From an uncultured Eubacteriales bacterium (lineage in GTDB: Bacteria > Bacillota > Clostridia > Peptostreptococcales > Anaerovoracaceae), in contig CACYFF010000007.1 of assembly GCA_902773665.1 (NCBI GenBank), positions 1 through 64,000 on the forward strand: a stretch of 64,000 bases of DNA, written 5' to 3'. The notes below the pieces were generated by a model. It did no database searches, had not been told where the DNA came from, and saw nothing but the letters and a program-made list of their open reading frames with translations. Positions within the stretch are counted from its first letter, which is position 1, and each line of letters begins with the position of its first letter. Position numbers and translations under genes: made by a program. Shown piece by piece: positions 16,373-23,068 of the stretch.

Positions 16373-17569
16373 TTAGTTCATTTTATAATACGCGTTCACC
16401 AGGCTGCGGTAACTCAGCTTCTTCAGATCTTCGTAGCGCACGTCGTAGCGGCCTTTGGTGCGCTTGCCGGAGACAAGAAAGCGCAGGCAGTCCTGGGCGT
16501 AGGCGTCGATCTCCTGCAAGCTGTCCGCCGTGTTGATGACAGAAAAGAACCACCAGCTCCAGGACAGGTCGCTGCCCTCGGGGCTTTCCAACAACTTGCG
16601 GTTGAACACCCGGATAAAGGCCGCCGCGGCCTTTTCGCCGGACAAACCGTTTCTCTGCCGCCAGCGCTGCAGGGCTCTCGCCTTGCGGCGCATTTTTTGT
16701 TTGAGTTTTTTGACCGTGGCAGGAGCGATGTCGATCGCCCCATCGCGGTACGAAAACCCCAGGAACGTCCAGCCGGTCTCGGGCGTGTAGAAGTCCTCCT
16801 TGGACGGGTTCACGGAGAGGCCCTTTTCTGCCAGAAACGCGCGGATCTGCGCCGCATGCCCTTCTGTCTCCTCCCGGGTCTCCCCGAAGGCGATGATATC
16901 GTCGGAATAGCGGGCGTAGAGGACGCCTTTTTCTTCGAACAGACGGTCTAGATCGCTCAGGTAGAGGTTGGCTAGAAATGCGGACTGGGGCGTTCCTGCC
17001 ATGATGCCCTTCTGTTCTTCGACGGGGCTGCCGTTTTCCAGGACGAAAGGCTCCTCCAGCAGACGGCGCAAGAAGGCGAACAATGACGGGTCATCCAGCC
17101 CGATTGTTTTGCCGAGCATCGGTATTAGACGATGGACAGGCACCGTATTAAAATAGTTGCTCACGTCCACTTTATAGGCGTATTTTTGGCGGATGCCGGG
17201 GGTGCGGGCGAGGCGGCGGAGCGCATCCTTCGCGGTGACCCCGGGACGAAAGGAATACAGATTACCGGCAAACAGACCGTCGTACTTTCTCAGCAGCAGC
17301 CAGGTAAGCAGCTTGCAAACCGTGTTCTCCGGCTCGGGATAGATGTAGACCGTGCGCTTTTTCTGGGACCCCATCTTACTGAGCACGACCTTTTTGGGCA
17401 GCGGAAAGCGCTCCCCGGACGCGATCCGCTCGCAGACGGGGAGATATCGCCTATCGTCGATAAACGACCGAAGGGATTCCGCAGTGCCCTTCGGACAAAT
17501 CAGCGAGGTCTTGTATTCATAGAAGACTTCCCAGCTTTCAGGGCTGGAAAGCTGCTGCAGCAGGGTCAT
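16373..17569 (-). CDS. Stand-alone reverse transcriptase
   Basis: A 398-residue RNA-directed DNA polymerase. Visible palm and finger motifs: KVDVSNYFNTV (first catalytic Asp135), GIMAGTPQSAFLANLYLSDLD (189-208), YARYSDDIIAFG (YxDD at 221-224) and WTFLGFSY. The C-terminus (~280-398) is basic and has no maturase X, HNH or Cas1 domain, so it is not an ordinary group II intron protein. The retron signatures NAxxH and VTG are not evident, so it may belong to one of the unclassified (UG/DRT-like) RT groups. GGAGG precedes the ATG. The 170-base gap upstream folds into a structured RNA with complementary ends, as in RT-ncRNA systems. A defence role is inference. Confidence 0.85.
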   Translation of the reverse strand: MTLLQQLSSPESWEVFYEYKTSLICPKGTAESLRSFIDDRRYLPVCERIASGERFPLPKKVVLSKMGSQKKRTVYIYPEPENTVCKLLTWLLLRKYDGLFAGNLYSFRPGVTAKDALRRLARTPGIRQKYAYKVDVSNYFNTVPVHRLIPMLGKTIGLDDPSLFAFLRRLLEEPFVLENGSPVEEQKGIMAGTPQSAFLANLYLSDLDRLFEEKGVLYARYSDDIIAFGETREETEGHAAQIRAFLAEKGLSVNPSKEDFYTPETGWTFLGFSYRDGAIDIAPATVKKLKQKMRRKARALQRWRQRNGLSGEKAAAAFIRVFNRKLLESPEGSDLSWSWWFFSVINTADSLQEIDAYAQDCLRFLVSGKRTKGRYDVRYEDLKKLSYRSLVNAYYKMN

Positions 17570-17590
17570 GCAAACCTCCGCAAAAAAGAG

Positions 17591-17729
17591 AAAAAACAGA
17601 AAGAGAAGGCATTAAAGCCCGGGAAATCCCGGGATGTACAGGGCCGTACAGGAACCGGCTGCCTGCGAAGCGCTGAATTGGTTCCTGCCGGGTCCGCCGC
17701 AGGCGCAAGGGCGTTCTCTCTCTGTTTTT
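17591..17729 (-). ncRNA. Candidate structured RNA upstream of the reverse transcriptase
   Basis: On the minus strand the 5' arm AAAAACAGAGAGAGAACGC (17729-17711) can pair with the 3' arm at 17610-17592 over about 19 bases, with one G-U and one C-C mismatch. Between them lie hairpins in series: CGCC/GGCG, CAGGAACC/GGTTCCTG (8 bp perfect), TGTAC/GTACA and CCCGGG/CCCGGG. The layout, arm1-hairpins-arm2-RBS-RT on one strand, is that of a retron msr-msd or a DRT template RNA. The branching G or the template cannot be assigned from sequence alone. Confidence 0.5.
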
Positions 17730-17740
17730 ATCGGGTCTTG

Positions 17741-18313
17741 TTAGCCCTTCAGGGCTTTTTCGATGCGGGAGACCACATAGGAACGGGCGTTCCACCAGCC
17801 CTCGTGATCCTTGTAGAAGCGCAGGTAAGGCACGCCTTCCTTTGCGCACTTCTCCCTTAGTTTGACGGCGGAACTGTTGTCCGGAACGAGCTCCACCACC
17901 AGCTTCTGTGCAACGCCGTCGTAGAAACGGTAGATCGTGGACCGGCCGAAGCCACCCCATCCTGCCTCCTTGTTTACGATGCAGGCGGGGAAATCCTCCG
18001 CGAAGATCTTCTCGAAGTACGCGGCGGGCGCCAGGCCGCTGTTATACATGTTCTCTTCCGCCGGCATGTCTGGACCCCACCAGCCGCTGGCCTCTGCTGC
18101 GGCCTTTTCCGCCTGCTCTTCCTTGATGGCGGTCACCGCTTCTTCCTTCGCCGCAGCGAACGATTCCTTTACGCTGTCCAGATCCAGCCCGGCCTTTTCA
18201 GCCTCGGTCTTGACCGCCGCAGCCGCATCCGTTACGGTCTTCTTCAGTTCATCCAGATTCAGGTCGGGCACCTTGTCTCCGACCTCTTTTAAAAGTTTAT
18301 CGAAAAGTCCCAT
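17741..18313 (-). CDS. Hypothetical protein upstream of the RT unit
   Basis: A 190-residue soluble protein; the ATG at 18313 (MGLFDKLLKEVG) is preferred over one three codons earlier because it lies at a normal distance from AGGAGG. Residues ~1-85 form a charged, Ala/Glu/Lys-rich helical region, probably coiled coil. Residues ~95-190 are a globular domain with AYFEKIFAEDFP, KLVVELVPDNSSAVKLREKC and a conserved-looking tail VPYLRFYKDHEGWWNARSYV. I know no function for this domain. The gene lies on the same strand 12 bases before the structured RNA, so it might be transcribed with the RT, but nothing in it marks it as an effector. Confidence 0.7.
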   Translation of the reverse strand: MGLFDKLLKEVGDKVPDLNLDELKKTVTDAAAAVKTEAEKAGLDLDSVKESFAAAKEEAVTAIKEEQAEKAAAEASGWWGPDMPAEENMYNSGLAPAAYFEKIFAEDFPACIVNKEAGWGGFGRSTIYRFYDGVAQKLVVELVPDNSSAVKLREKCAKEGVPYLRFYKDHEGWWNARSYVVSRIEKALKG

Positions 18314-18442
18314 AGGTATCACCCTCCTCTTATGTCAAATACTATCACAAATGGGTGTATGCTGAAAGCAGAAACAGAACATTCCTGCCGCGCCTGACGT
18401 TTCTATTTGCTTTTTCACCGGATCTGTGATATCGTAAGGGGC

Positions 18443-18484
18443 CGTGAGTTCGAAACCATCCTCACGTAAAACAAAACTAAGGAG
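18443..18484 (+). promoter_or_regulatory. preQ1-I riboswitch
   Basis: A short stem CGTGAG/CTCACG with a loop beginning TTC, followed by an A-rich tail AAAACAAAACTAAGGAG. This is the compact H-type pseudoknot of class-I preQ1 aptamers, in which the tail pairs into the loop. The ribosome site GGAG (18481-18484) is part of the tail, so control of translation start of queT is expected. Confidence 0.8.
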
Positions 18485-18493
18485 TAACTGAAT

Positions 18494-18988
18494 ATGAAAC
18501 TAAGCAAGAAAACCCTGTTTTTGGTGCAGGCTGCTCTGATCGCCGCGATCTACGTGGTGCTCACCGTGGTCTTCGCCCCCTTCTCGTTCGGCGAGGTGCA
18601 GGTCCGCATCGCGGAAGCCCTCACGATCCTGCCGGTATTTCTGCCGGCAGCGGTCCCCGGCCTGTTCGTCGGCTGCTTTCTGGGCAACATGCTGGGCGGC
18701 GCCGTGCTCCCCGATATCATCTTCGGAAGCCTGGCCACCCTCATCGGCGCCCTCGGCACCCGGGCGCTCAGAAAGGCTCACCCCTTCCTGGCACCCATTC
18801 CGCCCATCGCCGCGAACACCGTCATCGTGCCCTTCGTGCTGAAGTACGCGTACGCCGTGGATCTGCCCATCCCCTTCATGATGCTCACCGTAGGCATCGG
18901 CGAGGTCGTCTCCTGCGGCATCTTCGGCCTGGTGCTCTACTATGCGCTCAACGGCCGCCGCGCACAGGTATTCGGCGAGGCCGAATAG
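18494..18988 (+). CDS. queT: QueT-family queuosine precursor transporter
   Basis: A 164-residue integral membrane protein, five to six hydrophobic segments, of the QueT family, the substrate-binding S component of an ECF-type transporter for queuosine precursors such as preQ0/preQ1. Typical features are VQAALIAAIYVVLT near the N-terminus, VQVRIAEALTILPVF and GLFVGCFLGNMLGG in the middle, and conserved Ala/Gly helices. The ECF energising subunits are not in the window. The preQ1 riboswitch directly overlaps its ribosome site, which supports the assignment and implies repression when precursor is plentiful. Single-gene unit closed by a strong terminator. Confidence 0.88.
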   Translation: MKLSKKTLFLVQAALIAAIYVVLTVVFAPFSFGEVQVRIAEALTILPVFLPAAVPGLFVGCFLGNMLGGAVLPDIIFGSLATLIGALGTRALRKAHPFLAPIPPIAANTVIVPFVLKYAYAVDLPIPFMMLTVGIGEVVSCGIFGLVLYYALNGRRAQVFGEAE

Positions 18989-19021
18989 GGACTGTGACCC
19001 GGGTCAAAAAACACGAAGCAT

Positions 19022-19055
19022 AAAAAACGGAGCCTTTACGGGCTCCGTTTTTTTC
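19022..19055. terminator. Bidirectional terminator
   Basis: ACGGAGCC (19027-19034) pairs with GGCTCCGT (19041-19048), A's on the left and T's on the right. It separates queT from the convergent LUD gene. Confidence 0.88.
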
Positions 19056-19056
19056 T

Positions 19057-19647
19057 TTAATATCCCAAATCTTCGTCGATGAGCACGACCTCGGTGTCGG
19101 GAATGCCGTTGGGCCGTTCCCAGAACACCATCAGCGCCTTGCAGATGCGCTCCGGGCTCTTGCAGTCGAAACACTTGCCGCCGCCATGCGCCACACAGGG
19201 CGTCTTGACGTTAAACCGCTTGGCGTTTAACGGCGCCGCGATGTTTCTAGCCCGCCAGATGGCGCCGTCCAGATCGTCTGCGATCTTGTTCTTTCCGACG
19301 ATAAAGTACAGCTTCTTGTGGCCGAACACCGTGGATGCGATCCGGTTGCCCATACCGTCGATATTGACGATCTCACCGGTCTTTGCCATGCCGTTGACGG
19401 AAGACAGGTATACGTCCGTGGACAGCACTGCCATGCGGTCGTCCCCTTCCCAGTGCCATTTAAAGTCGTTGTGGGTGCGCAGCATGTCCGCCAGCCCCAG
19501 TTCCTTTACGGTCATGGAGCCGCCGCTGGCCACGGTGACCCCGTCGATCGCTCCGTTGAGATATGCTGCCGCCTCTTCCTTCGTCGCGAAGCAGCTCACC
19601 TGATAACCCTTTTTCTCTAAGTTTGCCTTGATCCCGCTGAAATCCAT
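19057..19647 (-). CDS. LUD-domain protein (lactate-utilisation, LutC/YkgG-like)
   Basis: A 196-residue single LUD domain. Sequence marks: VTVASGGSMTVKELGL (the NAD/CoA-transferase-like SGxS loop), STDVYLSSVNGMAKTGEIVNIDG, and KLYFIVGKNKIADDLD. A cysteine cluster (CVAHGGGKCFDCKSPERIC, ~150-168) is unusual for LutC and could bind a metal or iron-sulfur cluster. LUD proteins take part in lactate or other 2-hydroxyacid oxidation, usually with LutA and LutB, which are absent here; stand-alone versions are common in anaerobes and are uncharacterised. AGGAGG precedes the start. Confidence 0.78.
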   Translation of the reverse strand: MDFSGIKANLEKKGYQVSCFATKEEAAAYLNGAIDGVTVASGGSMTVKELGLADMLRTHNDFKWHWEGDDRMAVLSTDVYLSSVNGMAKTGEIVNIDGMGNRIASTVFGHKKLYFIVGKNKIADDLDGAIWRARNIAAPLNAKRFNVKTPCVAHGGGKCFDCKSPERICKALMVFWERPNGIPDTEVVLIDEDLGY

Positions 19648-19670
19648 GGGTCAACCTCCTTGTGGTAAAG

Positions 19671-19699
19671 AAAACCCCGGAAGGCATAGCCAACCGGGG
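19671..19699 (-). terminator. Terminator of rpsF-ssb-rpsR
   Basis: CCCCGG (19675-19680) pairs with CCGGGG (19694-19699); on the minus strand TTTT follows. It lies just after rpsR. Confidence 0.75.
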
Positions 19700-19710
19700 A
19701 TGAATCCGTA

Positions 19711-19962
19711 CTAGTCTGCGTCGAAGGGCAGCAGGGCAACGATCCTTGCTCTCTTGACGGCAGTGGTGATGCCTCTCTGGTGCATCGCACAAGCGCCGGT
19801 GATTCTTCTGGGAAGGATCTTACCTCTTTCGGTAACATACTTCTTCAGGGTCTCGACGTCCTTATAGTCGATGGCAGTATTCTTGTCTGCGCAGAATTGG
19901 CAGACCTTTTTTCTATGCATACCGCCGGAGAAATTTCTTCTCGGTCTGTTTTCTCTTTCCAT
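19711..19962 (-). CDS. rpsR: 30S ribosomal protein S18
   Basis: An 83-residue S18. Typical signatures: an N-terminal CQFCADK zinc-ribbon-like pair (a Cys-containing form), [13 protein letters not shown], and the RNA-binding [19 protein letters not shown] followed by [14 protein letters not shown]18 binds S6 on the small-subunit platform. Third gene of the conserved rpsF-ssb-rpsR operon, with AGGAGG before its start. Confidence 0.97.
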   Translation of the reverse strand: MERENRPRRNFSGGMHRKKVCQFCADKNTAIDYKDVETLKKYVTERGKILPRRITGACAMHQRGITTAVKRARIVALLPFDAD

Positions 19963-19983
19963 GTTAAGCCTCCTGCTTTTTCC

Positions 19984-20433
19984 TTAGAAGGGAATGTCGT
20001 CGTCGGTGAGTGCGGTAAATCCTTCGGGCGCGCTGCTCTGTGCAGGTGCGGGAGCGGGCTGGGCATAATTGCCGCCGCCGTAGTTTCCGCCGCCGAAGCC
20101 GCTGCTTTCCTGACGATCTCCCCGGTCTAAAAATTCAACTCTGTCTGCCACAACATCTGTGGTAAATACTTTCTGTCCGTCCTTGTTGGTGTAGGAACCG
20201 GTCTGAAGTCTGCCGGTAATGCCTACAAGTCTTCCCTTCGTCATATACTTCTCGACCAGTTCTGCGGTCTTGCCGAAGCATACGATGTTGGGAAAGTCGG
20301 TCTGCTTTTCGCCGTTTCTTCCCGGCATGCGATCGATGGCGATGGAGAACCTGGCAACTGCCGTCTGGCTCTCGTTCCCATAGCGAACGTCCGGATCTCT
20401 CGTTAATCTTCCGATCAAAGAAACAGAATTCAT
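19984..20433 (-). CDS. ssb: Single-stranded DNA-binding protein
   Basis: A 149-residue SSB with the N-terminal OB fold (MNSVSLIGRLTRDPDVRYG, ARFSIAIDRM, FPNIVCFGKTAELVEKYM, KGRLVGITGRLQTGSY) to about residue 105. A flexible Gly/Ala/Pro/Gln-rich linker follows, ending in the acidic tail DDDIPF that recruits replication and repair proteins. It covers ssDNA at forks as a tetramer. It lies between rpsF and rpsR, 12 bases after rpsF, the usual Firmicutes arrangement. Confidence 0.97.
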   Translation of the reverse strand: MNSVSLIGRLTRDPDVRYGNESQTAVARFSIAIDRMPGRNGEKQTDFPNIVCFGKTAELVEKYMTKGRLVGITGRLQTGSYTNKDGQKVFTTDVVADRVEFLDRGDRQESSGFGGGNYGGGNYAQPAPAPAQSSAPEGFTALTDDDIPF

Positions 20434-20445
20434 AGCCTACCTGCC

Positions 20446-20733
20446 TTACTCTTCGTCCAGATTGATGATGATGTGTCTCATGAAGTTATCGGAAATGCGG
20501 AGTCTTCTGTCCAGTTCCTTCGGAAGCTCGGGCTTTGCGTTAAAGTGCATAACGACATAGTAACCTTCGGTCTTCTTCTGGATCGGATAAGCAAGCTTGC
20601 GCATACCCCAAACGTCGGTATCGAGCACCTCGCCGGCCTCTGCGATAATAGCCTTAACAGCTTCTACCACTTCGTCCTTCTTGGCGTCGTCCAGACTGGG
20701 TTCTACGATGAACATCAGTTCGTACTTATTCAT
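20446..20733 (-). CDS. rpsF: 30S ribosomal protein S6
   Basis: A 95-residue S6 with MNKYELMFIVEPSLDD, VWGMRKLAYPIQKKTEGYYVVMHFNA and LRISDNFMRHIIINLDEE. It partners S18 on the 30S platform. GGGAGG precedes the ATG. The ~100-base GC-rich leader between promoter and start can form strong hairpins (for example CCGCGG-containing), where an S6:S18-binding autoregulatory site is found in many Firmicutes; I could not confirm the exact motif. Confidence 0.97.
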   Translation of the reverse strand: MNKYELMFIVEPSLDDAKKDEVVEAVKAIIAEAGEVLDTDVWGMRKLAYPIQKKTEGYYVVMHFNAKPELPKELDRRLRISDNFMRHIIINLDEE

Positions 20734-20834
20734 TCTTTCACCTCCCTATGGTCTGTTTGCGGCCGCGGTCCTCCCCGCGGCAGAGAGCTTCGTCCGGCCT
20801 CCGGGCGATGACCCGGGCAGACGAATGCCTATAT

Positions 20835-20863
20835 ATTATATAGTTGCCCTCTTTGAAATGCAA
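20835..20863 (-). promoter_or_regulatory. Promoter of rpsF-ssb-rpsR
   Basis: On the minus strand, -35 TTGCAT (20858-20863), 17-base spacer, -10 TATAAT (20835-20840). The transcript leader is about 95 bases. Confidence 0.8.
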
Positions 20864-20939
20864 CAAAAAAGTGTTATATTTTTCATATATCGAGAACGCT
20901 GTTGATTCAGTACCGATCAGAGTATCAGGAGGATGAAAT

Positions 20940-22103
20940 ATGCTGAAATACGTAGACAGAAGAGGCACAAACTGTTCCAAGTGGGACGCGCTGGAGGAGA
21001 TGTACGGAGAGAAAGATCTGCTGGCCATGTGGGTCGCGGATATGGACTTCGAGATCGCAGAACCGATCCGCAAAGCGGTCGGCAACTACGCAGCCAACAT
21101 TCCCTGGGGCTATTATAATCCCGGCCCGGGCTACAAACAGGCCTTCATCGACTGGGAGGAGAAGTATCACGGATATAAACTGGATCCGGACTGGATCTGC
21201 TTCTCCCCGGGCATCGTCGCAGCATTTTTCTGGGTCACCCGCATGAAGACCCAGCCCGGCGACGCCGTCATCCTGCTGGCCCCGATCTACTATCCCATGA
21301 TGAACGCGGTCAAATTCAACGACCGCAAGCTGGTCCTGTGCGACATGGTACACGACGGCAACACCTACCGGGTGGATTATGAGAAGTTCGAGAAGGACAT
21401 CGTAGACAACAACGCCAAAGTCTTTATCCTGTCCTCCCCCCACAACCCCGTGGGCAAGATCTGGACGCCGGAAGAGCTGAAGAAGCTCATGGAGATCTGC
21501 CGCAAGCACAACGTGTTCGTCATCTCCGACGAGATCCACCAGGACTTCGAATGGAACGGTCACGTCCACGTGCCCACCGCAACGCTGGGCGACTACGACG
21601 ACATGCTCATCACCATGTGCGCCGTCTCCAAGACCTTTAACCTGGCAGCCTGCCAGAACTCCTTCATCATTATCCCCAACGCGGAGCTGAGAGAATCCTT
21701 CAAGAAGTTCGCAGCCAGCATCAGCTGCTCCGGCGGCAACGGCTTTGGCTATGTGGCGGTGGAAGCTGCCTGCCGGGAAGGCCGTCCCTGGTTCGAGGAA
21801 GTCAAGAAGCAGATCTGGGAAAACTATTGCTACGTGCGCGACACCTTTGCCAAGGAGCTGCCCGACGTGGTCGTCGCCGACCTGCAGGGCACCTATCTGC
21901 TGTGGCTGGACTTCGGCAAGTACTTTAAGACGCAGAAGGAGATCGAAGAATTCATGCAGGGCAAGTGCAAGCTGGCCTTTGACTACGGCAACTGGTTCGG
22001 CGCCGGCGGGGACGACTACTGCCAGTTCGTGCGCATGAACCTGGCAACGTCCCTCGAGAACGTTAAAGAAGCCTGCAACCGCATGATCAAGAATCTGAAA
22101 TAA
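20940..22103 (+). CDS. MalY/PatB-family PLP aminotransferase / C-S lyase
   Basis: A 387-residue fold-type I PLP enzyme of the MalY/PatB (cystathionine beta-lyase-like) group: WVADMDFEIAEPI at the N-terminus, PWGYYNPGPGY, SSPHNPVGKIW (PLP-ring-binding Asn), ISDEIHQDF (Asp for the pyridine nitrogen) and the Schiff-base Lys in VSKTFNLA (~230). Family members cleave C-S bonds of cystathionine or cysteine conjugates, or transaminate. The common MalY sequence GLKNWGYGR-type region is varied here (IPWGYYNPGPGY), so substrate is open. AGGAGG precedes the ATG; single gene with its own terminator. Confidence 0.83.
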   Translation: MLKYVDRRGTNCSKWDALEEMYGEKDLLAMWVADMDFEIAEPIRKAVGNYAANIPWGYYNPGPGYKQAFIDWEEKYHGYKLDPDWICFSPGIVAAFFWVTRMKTQPGDAVILLAPIYYPMMNAVKFNDRKLVLCDMVHDGNTYRVDYEKFEKDIVDNNAKVFILSSPHNPVGKIWTPEELKKLMEICRKHNVFVISDEIHQDFEWNGHVHVPTATLGDYDDMLITMCAVSKTFNLAACQNSFIIIPNAELRESFKKFAASISCSGGNGFGYVAVEAACREGRPWFEEVKKQIWENYCYVRDTFAKELPDVVVADLQGTYLLWLDFGKYFKTQKEIEEFMQGKCKLAFDYGNWFGAGGDDYCQFVRMNLATSLENVKEACNRMIKNLK

Positions 22104-22124
22104 TTCGGAACCGAAATAATTTCA

Positions 22125-22158
22125 AAACCCTCCGGAAATACTCCGGAGGGTTTTTCTT
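22125..22158. terminator. Bidirectional terminator
   Basis: AAACCCTCCGG (22125-22135) pairs with CCGGAGGGTTT (22143-22153) followed by T's; it lies between the convergent aminotransferase and LysR genes. Confidence 0.85.
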
Positions 22159-22189
22159 TGCAACACAGTGTACCTGTTCCCGCGTGCTC

Positions 22190-23065
22190 TTACGAAAGGA
22201 CGAACCGCACGAAGCTTTCCGCGCTCTCGGAGAGCTTGGTATTCTTACGGCGGATCAGGTAAAACGTACGCTTCGCTTCGGGCAGGCCCGTGTCGAAGGC
22301 GAGCAGTCTGCCCTCCCGGACGCGGTCTTCCACGGCCAGCGCGGATACGAAGGAGATGCCGAAGCCGTGTTCTACCAGGTTTTTAATGGCTTCCTGGTCG
22401 TTTAGGCTCGCGGCGATGTCCAGATTCCGCAGATCGAGACCGAGGCTCTCCAACAGCAGTTCCGCGCTTTTACGGCTGGCGCTTCCCCGCTCCCGAAACA
22501 GGATGGGCTGCGTCAGCAGGGCTTTTACGTCGCCCTTTTTCAGCAGGCGACGGTTGCCTTCCGTGTTCGGCGCGATGATCACCGTTTTATCCTCGGCTAC
22601 GGGAGTGCTGTCCAGGCTCACGCCGGGCTTTTCGCCCACGAAACCCAGGTCGAACGTGCCTTTCTCCACCGCCTCCTCGATCGCTTCGCTGTCGGACTGG
22701 TGGATGGAAATGGGTACATCCGGGTGATCCTTGCAAAAGCCCTCCAGCAGCGCCGGCAGGATGTAAGCGGACGGGATCGTGGAAACGCCGATGCGTATGC
22801 CGTTCTGTTCCTCGCCGGCCCATTTATCCAGCATGTTCTGCTGCAGTGCGAGCATCTGGCAGGCGCAGTCGTAGAGCTCCTTGCCCTTCTGCGTCACGCG
22901 CAGGTTCTTCGTGTCTCTTGCGATCAGCTGCACGCCGAGCTCCTCCTCCAGCGCCTTGATGTGGGCGCTGACGGTGGGTTGAGACGTATAGGTCTTTTCC
23001 GCCGCCTTCGTAAAGCTGCCGCTGTCCACGACCGCGATAAAGGAGCGAAGCATCTTGCTTTCCAT
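22190..23065 (-). CDS. LysR-family transcriptional regulator
   Basis: A 291-residue LysR protein. The N-terminal winged HTH reads SFTKAAEKTYTSQPTVSAHI (~17-36); residues ~90-291 are the periplasmic-binding-like effector domain (IRIGVSTIPSAYILPALLEGF). It starts 3 bases after the amidohydrolase gene, whose last codons contain its ribosome site, so translation is coupled. A regulator downstream of the gene it probably controls is unusual for LysR proteins, which are more often divergent. Effector unknown. Confidence 0.9.
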   Translation of the reverse strand: MESKMLRSFIAVVDSGSFTKAAEKTYTSQPTVSAHIKALEEELGVQLIARDTKNLRVTQKGKELYDCACQMLALQQNMLDKWAGEEQNGIRIGVSTIPSAYILPALLEGFCKDHPDVPISIHQSDSEAIEEAVEKGTFDLGFVGEKPGVSLDSTPVAEDKTVIIAPNTEGNRRLLKKGDVKALLTQPILFRERGSASRKSAELLLESLGLDLRNLDIAASLNDQEAIKNLVEHGFGISFVSALAVEDRVREGRLLAFDTGLPEAKRTFYLIRRKNTKLSESAESFVRFVLS

Positions 23066-23068
23066 ATC

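Noticed and set aside
16373-17569. Diversity-generating retroelement or group II intron
   Set aside because: No template/variable repeat pair, no Avd-like gene, no maturase domain and no intron RNA domain V seen nearby.
20734-20834. Certain S6:S18 autoregulatory leader
   Set aside because: GC-rich hairpins are present, but I could not match the specific binding motif, so it is only mentioned with rpsF.
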